The notes under the pieces: generated by a model
Databases searched by the model: none
Told to the model about the DNA's origin: nothing
What the model saw: the letters and a program-made list of their open reading frames with translations, nothing else
Part shown: piece by piece, positions 1-10,910 of the stretch
Layout: the number at the start of each line of letters is the position of its first letter
How positions within the stretch are numbered: the first letter of the stretch is position 1
Made by a program: the position numbers and the translations under genes
NCBI GenBank assembly: GCA_024362935.1
Contig: JANCRA010000008.1
Coordinates: 35,992,557-36,056,556, forward strand
Reading direction: 5' to 3'
Length of the DNA: 64,000 bases
Source of the DNA: Setophaga petechia
Lineage: Eukaryota > Chordata > Aves > Passeriformes > Parulidae

Positions 1-3000
1 CCTGCCATTTCTGCAGCCCAGATCGCTTTCATTGTTTTCACTGCTGGAGAAATATTTTGTGGCCTTTCAATTTGAACAGCATTCTGCAATGTCTAGTGAA
101 AGTTATCACTTTATAGAGCAATAGTCTGAATTGGAACTTGACTGGAATTTTTCTTGTGTTATCATTTTTTTGTTAATTTTTTTCAAGGCAAAATTAAATT
201 ATCTTGATAAAAAGGAAAAACCACTGGTTCAGATATAAAAAAGGCAAATTGTGTAAATAGTAATCAAGTAGATTGCAAGCTCTCTGAAATATTGCTCCAG
301 TACTTTTCCCTCTTACAGCCCAAGTTGCACAATCCTTGCAAATTTTTTTTTTTTTTAATTTTGATGATTGGTATGAAAAGAGGTAAGCAAAATATGGTCT
401 ATAGCATTTGAGTTTCATGCTGAAAAAGGTTAAACAGAAGCAGTAGATGGAGTGAACCTTTTGTGTTTCACACAGGTTTCCACTGTTGTCCATAGGGTTG
501 TGCTGCTTTGTTGTAGTGGTAAACCTCAAACAAAATTATTACCTTCTTACTTCTACAGGGTTAGGTTTAAAAAGTACCTCAATCTGTTGCTCTTCTAGCA
601 GAGCATACCAATGAATGAAAAGAAAACCATCAAATATAATAATATTTTTTTCCTTTTTTTCTGTTTAAAACCTTAGCCTATTTCTTTTACTGTGCTGTGT
701 GTGTAAGGCTGGGCATTGTGAAGCACAGTTTACTGTAATGTATTTTGCTGCATGTACACTAATATGTTTCAGGGAGGTAAATTTGGTTCTAGTGTCAACT
801 ATTGCATGCTAAGTCTGCTTCCCTACACTGTGAATTCAGTGAATACTGACAGTTAGTAGCTTGCACATTTTGCTTGAATGAGGTAATCAAAAGGCAAATA
901 TGTAGAATACTTTCCAGCCTCTGAGATCTTTCACATTTTTAATGAAAGCTACTTACCATGAAGCCTGCACTCAGGTTTACCAAATGAAAACGTTTAAGTA
1001 TTTCATTGTTTTATATTTTTTCCCATCTGTCTTTGCATCTCAGTTATAACCGAACTGAGACACAAGAAAGCTCCTCTGTAACCTTGAAAAATCAAATGTG
1101 GTGATGATGATATCAAATTTGGTGCTTATGGTGATGTTAAAAAAAATTATTTTCATTTTGTTTTCCAACATACTCAGCCTCAACACCATGCTCGGGCTTA
1201 ACATCAATCTTTGCCTGAAAGGGTTTTTATTTTTTTTTTCTATGCTTCCTCAGTAAAAATAATTACACAGGGAGAATTTCTGGCCTTATTCAAGTGAAAG
1301 AGAATTTTTACTGGTTTTGAGACAGAGATTGAACATCAGTAATGTGATTTTTATGCAACTTTGTTTATGTTTAGAGTTTTGGTATAACAAAGAATATGAA
1401 GAGGTAGAATATATTTCAAACAGCCCATGGTCTAGGTACTGTATTTCTCCTGAGATACAGGTGAATTAAAAAACTTTATCCTTTATCTTGTGGTGTTATG
1501 AGAAACCAAGGGGAATCTTTTGACTTATGCATTTTTTCCTTGTGCTTTGTATCTTAATTTGCTTTATTTAACCCTGTTTTCAAAGAATTTTCATTTTATT
1601 TCATATTATAGCCACCCAATTCCTTATGACAAACATTTCAGATTGTCTGGAAATAACCTTGGAACTTCATTTGGTAGCATTGCACCATAGTTTGGCAACT
1701 GGTGAACCCAGAGATTACATGCATCTCATACCTGGGGCACTGGAGGAGAGCAGAAATGAAAAACAGCTTATTTCCATTAAAAACTATTGTTATTTTTCTT
1801 TAAAACTATTTTTATTTCGAGTAAAAGTCACTGAGACTCATGTAGTCCTTGAGTTTGAATTTTATGTGCATGTTTGGCATCTAAGATACAAATATAATGG
1901 AAATACCTTCTCTCTTCTTAAACTTCAAAATTTTGTCACATGATAAGAGAATTACCGACTTAAGTCTATGTGGGGAAAAAATGTTGAATATTCCTCAATA
2001 TTTTAAGATTTTTTTGAATAGTTTTTTAAAATCTTCACTATATGATAAAACTGTAGAACCCAGATTCTTGCTTTTACAAAATTCTGGACTGTCAGAGTTA
2101 GTTATGAGAAATTTTAGCTATTAAAATGGTTTTTATTGTTTTTTCTTTTCTTCATTTTTTCCAAGGAAAATATTTGTGCTAATTGATAAGATTAATCTGA
2201 AGTATTATTGTAGAAAATTTAGAGGTAGATAGAATATTTTAATTTTTAAGTGCTCACTCCTTACCCATTAATTTTATTTTAGCAGATAGGCTGGTTTTCA
2301 CAGCACTTGTGCATTAGATTTGTTTACAGTCCAAGCTTGGCTAATTACAATTTTAAAATATTATTTGTTGTGGGTAAGGACAGAAAGATTTACAAATAGG
2401 TAAATGTTTGGAATTAATATGCTATTTTCTTTAAGGTTGAAGCACTTCTAATCCCCTAACTTCATTAAATCTGTGAAATTGCTGTAGTCATCATTTATGG
2501 GTATGCATGTTAATCTTGATTATAAAATAAATGGGGATGTGGTTTCTAGCACCATATAATTAAGGAAACAATCATAATCTCATGAAGGATACTAAATACA
2601 AATTAAATTCCATAAGTCTTAATTGTAAAGTCATATCAGACTGAAATGTGATTTAAGCTTGATAAACTAGAGATTTCTGAGACTGTATTTTTGGGAGTTG
2701 AGGGGTTTCCAAGTATGGATCCAATACAACATGCTTCATTTATTCAACAAACACTGTGCCAGTTTCCCTCCATGTTTTGCTGGTGTTTCAGCGTGTTTTC
2801 TAGGGAAATTTGTGGAATACATATATTCAGAGAGAATAGATGTTTAGAAAGATGGTTCTTATTCGAGCTGAATCTCAGAATTATGTTGTCTGACGAGATG
2901 AACAAATGTCTTATCAAGAAGGCATGATGTTTCTAATCCCTCCAAAACACCAGCTGTGTAAACTGTATTTTTTTTCACATTGTTTTCCATGCAGACTTCT

Positions 3001-3224
3001 GCCAGAAGTTTGTTTTTATAACAATACAGGGAAAGATGGCTCACTAGTCACCTGTGGAAGTCTGCAATTACTTCAGTTTCATGCTGGCTTTAGAGATATC
3101 CCAGCCTCATCAGTAGAATTTCAAATTTTGCTCTTGTTCACCACACTGCTTTCACTTCTTTTCATCTTAGTGACCTCCAAGAACTTTCAAAGTGTATTCC
3201 TTACTCTGTCACCTGCACCATCCA

Positions 3225-3375
3225 TATATGAAATAACGATGGCTTTAGAGATGCTCAGGCTGACCTTCGGCTGCACCCTCTTGGATTAACAGCAATTCAT
3301 GTTTGTTAATTACCTGCAGAGGGTTTTGGTTTGTTTTTGTTCAGCTTTAATAAACATTGTCTTTATGATAAATTA
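3225..3375. promoter_or_regulatory. candidate conserved non-coding block
   Basis: The base composition here is more even than in the AT-rich surroundings, with no low-complexity runs until the T/G-rich 3320-3340. It carries homeodomain-type cores: GGATTA at 3283-3288 (the Otx/Pitx-type core) and TTAATTA at 3306-3312. Such texture is common in vertebrate non-coding elements that act as developmental enhancers. This is inferred from sequence appearance only. No conservation data were available, so it could equally be ordinary unique DNA. Confidence 0.22.
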
Positions 3376-3648
3376 GATAGATACATTTTTAATTATTATC
3401 TTCACACATGTGACAGTGACAAAGTATTGTAGAAGACAGATCCATGACTGCTTGGTGTGAAAACCTCCTCGCACGCTTTTTGCTCTTTTTGTAGGTAGCT
3501 TTTGGCATATCTATTGGTAAAAATCTTGAAGTGCAAATGTATTGCCTCCTTCTTTAATTATCTGTTCTTCTAATTATTAATTTTTAAATAAGAAAGTGAT
3601 CTTTTAACTTATTTTCTGCATTGCTTCCTCTCTTCCAGCACTTCCATT

Positions 3649-3672
3649 GGGGGGAGGGCGGGGGGGGGGGGG
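3649..3672 (+). repeat. G-run with G-quadruplex potential
   Basis: The plus strand has six G, an A, three G, a C, and then a run of thirteen G. Four or more G-tracts of at least three G separated by one base meet the usual rule for an intramolecular G-quadruplex. The run stands alone in AT-rich DNA, and long homopolymers of this kind are also frequent sites of sequencing or assembly error. Confidence 0.7.
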
Positions 3673-5897
3673 CTGTGTATGTTTTATTTTACTGAATGAA
3701 TTTTGTTTGCTCTAAGCAAGCTGGTTTATTTTTCCACTTCTAGCAAGGAATTAGTTGTGCACAGCCATCTCTAAACTGAATTAGTTTGCAGATGGTCCTC
3801 TTATTTGTATGCTTTAGAAGGATTAAAATCTCAGGGTTCAGAGTACTGACTGACCTCTGCAACTTTAAATTTTTCCTTCTTCTTTGTTTTAAAGCAATTT
3901 ATTTATCAGTTCTAATGCCCAGGGTTTTATCCATGAAGCTTTTAAGCTTATTAGGAACTGGCCATCTGGAACAGTATATTAGGAAAAGCTTCTCAGAGGA
4001 ATCTGTTATAATTATAACATATTTGTTTCGATGTGTGTGCTTAAAATTTTATTTCTTCTCATGAGGGCTTAGAAGTCAACTGAAACTCATCTTTCAGTCA
4101 AATATGCATATAGAGTGAATTAAAATTTGAGGGGGCAGGATAGATTATCTAAATGAAAGTAGATATTTGGAGGTGAAGGCTGATCTTGATTTTTGTGACA
4201 CATGAACAGATAGGAAAACACAAGCTCATCAAGCCTCAGCAAGTACTGTTATGTATATTCCACTGAGTATAACTTTAGAAATAATAAGAACAGGTGATTA
4301 AGGTTTAATAATATCATACAACTCTTCAGGTTTATTTATCTATTATAATCCAAGTAATACTGCTGCCTATCATTAATTCAAACTAAAAGGTTTTTTGAAT
4401 ACAGAGTTAATTTTAGCAATTTTCTAAATTTAATAGGAAAACTAGAAGCATAATATTTTATACATTTTACTGTCTGCAGTTATTTCTTTTAATGAAGAAT
4501 GTTAGTTGCTGTTCAAAATGCATTCATTACAGCAGTTATGTTAGAAATGCAAACATAGGAAGCATAAAAGGAAATGTTAAATAATATACAATATACACAA
4601 GGTGCAATAACATGAAGAAATACCAGATTAGTTTGTAGTAACATGCCGATATATTTTAGGGTGGTACTGCTCAGATATGATAATTCCACAACTTGGAAAT
4701 CAACTAAAAATGCTAATGTGGAATTGAACCCAGATATGTTGACACCGATCCTACTGCCTCTGGAATGACCTTGAAGCACTCTGTACTGTGTAAAGTTGGC
4801 TTATCATTTATGTCTTCAAATTACTGTAACTCAGATCGGTGACAAAGGGAGTCACCTGGAGTGTGTTTTCATTCTCTTTTTCACTCCTGACACTGTCCAC
4901 AATGCAGAATGCTGATTCCGGGTTTCTGAGAGTCTTCCATGTTAAAACATTGCATTTCAGGACCCTGTTGTCATCACAACTGGAGGATTTTTGTTAATGG
5001 CTTCATTCTTGTTTTCGTGGATTTCAGGAAGAGTATCTTATGTTTATGTCTAAGCATTTTTACAAAGGCTCAACTTAAAAAAAAAAATCATGTAGCCTTT
5101 GTATATGCAGTCCATGAGGAATAAAATAAAAGGCAAGAAAACCCTTTTTACAGGTTCAATTTATAAGTTAATTGTTTCAAACATGATACTTAATCTTAAG
5201 TGATATTATGGATTAAGCAGGAATTTAATCATTATTTCAATATTGTCTATGTGATTTATTTATGTGAGTATTTTGGGGATATTCTATTCATCAATTTTAT
5301 AGCTTGTTTTATGACACTAAATATCCCATATTCATCTTTAATTATTGGCTAGTTACTATATTATGGAGTTGAAATTCCTGTTTCTTCATTAAAATTTACA
5401 TTATTTTTCTTTTGGGAAACTGGTTTTCAACCCCTTCCTCTTATGAGTCTTTCAACACAAGTTGATCACTGGAGTTCTGCATTAGGAAGTCTGATAAAAA
5501 TCTAGAACTGTTTCATAGCTCAGGGATCCCTTTCTTCGTCTGACTGGAAAGAATAAACATAGAGGATCAGGAGGTTGTTGGAAGTTAGTTTCTAGTGATG
5601 TCTGAAGTAGTCCCTAAATTTATTTGGTTTATGTTGAAGAGATTTTCAAGAAATTCTTCCAGCTGCTGGCAAACTTGGACATCCTGCCAGTCCTCTCTGG
5701 ATGAGTGAGAAGATAGAAACTGTACCAATGAGCTCTGTGTTACTGCAGGATTTTCCCATCCCTGAGGGAGCAGCCACAGGAAAATATACTTTTTTTACAA
5801 TTATGTGAGACTGGGAAAACTGTATGAACCTCATTCACACAGCTGTACATTTTTCATAGCTTCCATATGAGGTTTTCTCATTTGAAACTCTCCTGGT

Positions 5898-6484
5898 ATC
5901 CTGGAGTGCATGAGGAAAAATGTGGCCAGCAGGCCAAGGGAAGTGATCCTGCCCCTCTAAACAGCTCTAGTGAGGCCACATCTGGAGTGCTGTGTCCTGT
6001 TGGGCTACCCAGTGCAAGAAAGACAAGGAGCTACAGGAGAGGGTTCAGAAGGGGTCACACAGACGATTTGGGGTCTGGAGTATCTCTTGTATGAGGAGGG
6101 ACTGCAGGACCTGTGCCTGTTTATTGTGGAGAAGAGAAGACTGAGAGGGGTTTGAATTTAGGCATATAAACATCTCTAAGGTGGGTACCAAGAGGGTGTT
6201 GCCAGACTCTTTTCACTGGTGCCCAGTGACAGGACAAGGAGGAGATGGCCATAAACTAGAACACAAGAAGTTTCACCTCAGCATGAAGAACTTCACACTG
6301 AGGGTGGCAGAGCACTGGAACAGGCTGTCCTGGCTGATTGTGGGGTCTCCCTCTCCGGAGACACGCAAAATCCACCTGCACATGTCCCTGTGTCACCTGC
6401 TCTAGGCGACTGTGCCTTGGCAGGGAAGCTGGACTAGATGATCTCCAGAAGTCCCTTACAGCCCCTAATCATCTTGGGATTCTG
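5898..6484 (+). mobile_element. CR1 LINE fragment, 3' end
   Basis: The sequence follows the 3' part of avian CR1 retrotransposons in order. First is the 'gtggccagcaggccaagg' block, then 'ctggagtgctgtgtcc', the 'agaagagaagactgag' block, 'cactggaacaggctgtcc', and 'ctagatgatctccagaagtc'. It closes near 'gattctgt', matching the short ATTCTRTG tail repeats of CR1. These positions cover the end of ORF2 and the 3' untranslated region. The copy is 5'-truncated, as nearly all CR1 copies are, and has many substitutions and small deletions, so it is old and cannot code. The open frames inside it are remnants. Confidence 0.9.
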
Positions 6485-7534
6485 TTACACTAGTGTATTG
6501 TGTGTACAAAATGTATAATTCTGTATTAATGTGAGAATAGATAGAGGCTTCACCTTCTTCCTTAGCTACTTCCAGGGTCTTTTTTTTGTAAGTGCTAATT
6601 TGCTAAATTACTTTTGTTGCTTAAATACTTATGAAAAAATGGGAGAAGAGAGAAAGGCTTTCAGTGCAGTTGTTCTCCAAATTTAAGCTTGAATGATGGT
6701 ACTTCAGGTAAGTTACAAGTGTGGAACTGTAAGAATTGAGTCCTTGAATTATGGTGGGGAACAAGAGCATCTTTGGTAATTTTTCATCAAATTTAGGACA
6801 AAGAAGAAGCATAATGTCATGATGATATGACCTCCTGTAATTGCAAAACTTTAATTTTCATCTAGTCAAACTGGACCAGGATTTTAATATTTTATGTCAT
6901 AAAATTTTTGTTTGATAAGATGATGAATCTGCTACTCCAATTAGCAGCAGTTTTAGTGATTAAATATTCACATTGTTAATACATAAAACCCTATGCATTT
7001 ACTAAAAAAGAAATGGATAGCAATAGTTATCCATTATATAAATGGCAATGGAATTTATTTCTAATAATAATAGAAACAATAGAACAATAACAAATCAATA
7101 CTGAAGAACTAAATTTTAAAAATTATATTAATGATTGAGAGACAAGAAAAACTTGAGAGGAATGGATAATTTTCTGTCCAAAACTAGGGAGAAAGTAAAA
7201 ATGTTTATTAGAATTCTCTTAAGCCAGGAATAGTCTAGTTGCTCTCATCCCCTTAGTAATATTTTTCTTGCTTCATTCAGTGAATATAAGGTTCTCAAAA
7301 GTATGTCTTGTATTAAAAGCTTCAGTGTTTACTTCTTTTTTGTTGTATTTACTTTGAACTGGTACTGCACAGGGAATCTTGAAATATTTTTTAAAAAAGA
7401 TTTTTTAAAAGTGCTGTACACAGCAATTCTTCTTTGATCATAATCAATTATGTTCAATATCACTAAATTCTGAGTAACCAATAATCCTAATACAAAACTA
7501 ATGCTACTAACTCTTTCTTATGCACTTTTTTATT

Positions 7535-7602
7535 TTTATATATATATTTTTTATATATTAATATTATATAAATATTTTATATATACTTATATATTATTAT
7601 AG
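7535..7602. repeat. AT microsatellite / low complexity
   Basis: Runs of TA, ATTT and TATTA units of nearly pure A/T. This is a degenerate AT microsatellite, prone to length change and local strand unpairing. Confidence 0.8.
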
Positions 7603-8944
7603 CCTTAAAAGATATAAAGATATTAAAAGTGCATTAGACAATCAAATTGTGCAGAAAGATCATTTTACTGTTGCAAATTTCCCTTTTTTAATTTTCTTTT
7701 TTTTTTTTAATTTTGTTTTGTTCTGTTTTTTGTTGGAAAGCACTCTTCTTGCTTTTAGTTTTACCTGCTGGTTGATGTTTTTTTTGGTTTTCTAACTAAT
7801 AATCTTTTAATATCTCTCATTCAATGGAATTTTGCTGTACAAACCCTCATACATGCTAACTAATCCTTTGTCATATATATTCTGCTCAATACTTTTATTG
7901 CTGTTATTTTTTTAAATGATTTCATTGAATCCTCAGAGCAGCTTGAAGATGAGTCCAGCAACATTCATAATCACCACAGTGACTATGATAGCCTCTGAAA
8001 ATATGAAAAAATTGCACCAAATTGAATTATTTTTGAATAGATGTTGTTCTAGATAATTAAATGATACATTCCTTTAAATTTGGCTATCTTTACAGTACTG
8101 GGAATCCTTTTTTTTTTTTATTTTGTCCTTTTCAGACATAAGTTTTAGCATCTGGTAATATTTGTTAGTCAAAATGGTAGTCAGGTCCAGTGATGAAATT
8201 TAATTACTCTTGGATAAAAGATAAGCATCAATCATAAAGTACATGAAATATATGAGAATTGTTGTTCTGCTAAAAAAATGTTTTGTAAGCCACATGCATG
8301 TTACTGAAATTAAGTTTGTGTATAATAGAGGGTAGAATTCTAGATGCTCTCAACCACTTTCACAAATCAAATTATTTCTTCTGACACAAAAACATCTGCA
8401 GTTGAGGTATTTGCCTATTTGCCCAAAGTAAAGAAAGGATTTCATGCTGATAACAAGCACAATTCTTCATTCTTCTGGAAAATACTATATGCCACTTCAA
8501 ATGTTTTCCAATATTATGGTGAAATCTGACTTACTTTTCTGTTGTTTTTTTTTTTTTTTTTGAGTTCAGAGGTGCCTATCAGTGTGAATGCAGATGAGAT
8601 GGATTTTAATTAAATTCTGCTCTTCATTCTGTGAAGCCTGCCGTCTGATTTATATTGGTTTTCTAGACCTACACACATTTTCAGAGATGGTGTTTGTGCC
8701 AAGTGAATATTTTTGAGACTATTCCTGCAATGACATGTTTTTAACCCTGCTGTCACATTGAGGGTTTTCCCAGTAACTTCACTGAAATGAAATGAGCCTT
8801 TTCATGCAGTGAGGATGAAACAGAGCTTTCTCTTCATCTAGACATAAACATCTGTCAGTGACCAATTTCAATAAACACTGATCCTTAAATTTCCCTTCCT
8901 ATATTAAAATTTTAGATATCCAGTACCATTAAAAAAATCCTTTT

Positions 8945-8990
8945 ATAAATATATACATGCATATATATGCACACACACATATATGTATTA
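8945..8990. repeat. TA/CA dinucleotide microsatellite
   Basis: Interrupted TA units run into a short CA run (acacacaca) and return to TA. This is a compound, imperfect dinucleotide repeat. Confidence 0.75.
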
Positions 8991-9507
8991 TTACCATGTA
9001 TCACTATTTAGATTTCTAAAGTTAGAAATTATTTTTGAAAGTAAAAAATTCAGAAATCTATGTGCAGACATTCTGGGTTACAGAAGATATGACAAAAGTG
9101 AGGACCAATGTGTGTGTGTTGACAGCTCCTGATCAGTCTCTTTCAAAAGGGAGCAGCTTAAATGCCCTTACAATAAAGCAGAGAATATCACAGTATGAGA
9201 AAAGGGTCACAAATGTCTCTATTTGAACCAACTAAATTCACACTCAGCTGCAAGCATCACAAAAGTTCATCCCCTCTCCAGTCAGCAACTTTGATTTCCT
9301 TTTACCAGTTCTGTCTAGTAAGTTAGTTTCCTTCCAGATTAGAGTGATTTTTTTCTCTAATTTAATCTGTTACGTCCAGATTTCTTGTAAAAACACATCT
9401 GAAGGTAACAGCTAGGTTTTTTACAGCCAAAGATGAAGGAAGAGAGGGCATCCTCTTACCTCACTGTTGTGCCTGGTGTGATTGTTGTGCTGAATGGTAC
9501 ATATCAT

Positions 9508-9585
9508 TGCTTTATTCCACTCCTTAATGAAAACAGTACTAGCAGATGCTTTATTCCACTCCTTAATGAAAAAAGTATTAACAGA
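9508..9585 (+). repeat. 39-bp tandem duplication (two copies)
   Basis: Two head-to-tail copies of a 39-bp unit that begins 'tgctttattccactcc' occupy 9508-9546 and 9547-9585. They differ at three positions (36/39 identical), and a third copy starts for only three bases. The unit does not match a repeat family I know, so it is a local duplication of unique DNA. Confidence 0.9.
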
Positions 9586-10782
9586 TGCAAAAGATGCAAG
9601 GTCTGACCTTTTATGTTGGAGTTTGCTGCAAAGGTCTTAGCATAGCACACCTAACTTTGAAGTGATTAACTGAAAATTCCAATACTGCCTGTATTTTTCT
9701 AATGTGTTATATAGTACTATGTGATATTTTTATACTGATCACATTTCATCATCTAGATCAGCACGTTCTGTGTCATCAGGAAGATTTTTTTAGGCTAAAA
9801 TTCTGCATTAGAAGCTTCTTGACTTGATAGAGCTTTCTGCCAACAGTCAAAAAACTATGGCAGTGACCAGGGTCACCTCCAGCAGAAAGTTGCAGGAATT
9901 CCATGACAGCTGAAGGGATGTGTGTTTCCATCAATGCAGTAGTGCCTTAGTAGTGACTCAGACTTCCTCATGCCATATAAACTCAGATATACCTCTTCTG
10001 ATGCATCTAGCCAGGTGGGAAACTGTTTGTGGCCAGCTGGACAGAAATAAAGACACAGCAGGGAACTGTAAAGGCTGTAAAGAGAATACCTGAAGGGACT
10101 CTGCCCTTCGTCTTTATGATAAGGCTTACATTTCTACATGAAATCACAGCATGTCTGATACCCTCATCACATTACCTAGGAGCACATGTGGAAATAGAAA
10201 AGACAGGAAAGACTGGGACACATTGTCAGGTAAAGAGCACTAGATTGGTTTTTTTATGTCTGTATTCTAATATCAGTTGTCTTTAGCTACATAATCAAGG
10301 GCCTTCTGAAATTACACTTCAATAGCTGGATTTCATAATTCTTACTTTTCTGTACCAAGTCTTATAAACAACTATTGAATTTGGCTATTTTTATTTGAAT
10401 CCAGAAGTAACCACAAAATAAAAATTCCTTTTTGTTGACTGGATATAATGGGATCTAGTGTTTTGAGTTTGTGAACAAAATTTCAGAGCTTTGAACTGAT
10501 CTGGAAATAAGTCCAACATATTAAATACCTAAACTATAATGCTAATAAAAATAATATCAAAACTCTTAGGTCAGCCAAAAATTATGCTGTACCTTATATG
10601 ATGAGGAAAGAAAAATGAAAGTTGAATGTAAAATTAAACCAGATACCTCTTGCTTTTAGTGGGCTATAAAATTTAATAGACATCCTTTTAAAGGCAGTCT
10701 CCCATATTATACTGACCACAACATGAACGTTGAGATGTCCATATTATAGAGTTTAAAAGAAGTTCAGATTCACAATTCATTT
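9586..10782. other. unique DNA with a weak LTR-like patch
   Basis: No gene is recognised. Between about 9830 and 10130 the composition is less AT-rich and includes a TATA-like 'catataaactc' (near 9977) and 'aataaag' (near 10047) about 70 bases downstream. That is the spacing seen between promoter and poly(A) signal in some LTRs. I could not match it to a known LTR family or see LTR ends, so this reading is weak. Confidence 0.3.
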
Positions 10783-10910
10783 AGAATCACAAAATACTTT
10801 GTGTTGGAAGGCACCACCAGAAATCCTCAAGTTCAACTCTTAAGCCAATGGTGTCCACAGGGATCACACCCACAGTCTTGGTGTTATTGGCACTGCACTG
10901 TAACCAACAC
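10783..10910 (-). mobile_element. CR1 LINE fragment, extreme 3' end
   Basis: Read on the minus strand this is the last part of a CR1 element. The plus strand starts with 'agaatcacaaaatac' (the complement of the CR1 tail repeats), continues with 'gtgttggaaggcacc', and includes 'agggatcacacccacag' and 'cttggtgttattggcac', all typical of CR1 3' ends in birds. It is a short, 5'-truncated, diverged copy. Confidence 0.85.

Larger units (their letters stand above)
1..5897. other. AT-rich single-copy DNA, no gene recognised
   Basis: This stretch shows no recognisable exon, RNA gene or interspersed repeat. It has several short T-runs, for example near 340-357 and 1228-1240. Stop codons are dense in all frames and the open frames (longest about 127 codons, near 2906-3289) do not look like a known protein family. 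The G-run at 3649-3672 and the candidate conserved block at 3225-3375 are listed separately. An intron or gene desert is the simplest reading. Confidence 0.6.
6485..9507. other. AT-rich single-copy DNA, no gene recognised
   Basis: No exon, RNA gene or dated transposon was recognised. The segment contains the AT-rich microsatellites listed separately, a T-rich stretch at about 7680-7740, and an 18-20 base T-run near 8545-8562. Short open frames do not resemble known proteins. Confidence 0.6.

Noticed and set aside
2906..3289. 127-codon plus-strand open frame as an exon
   Set aside because: The product is hydrophobic and T-rich-encoded, no family is recognised, and it overlaps other open frames. 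Chance is likely.
5867..6405. Overlapping open frames at 5.9-6.4 kb as genes
   Set aside because: They lie in the 3' part of a decayed CR1 LINE in frames that do not continue through its reading frame.
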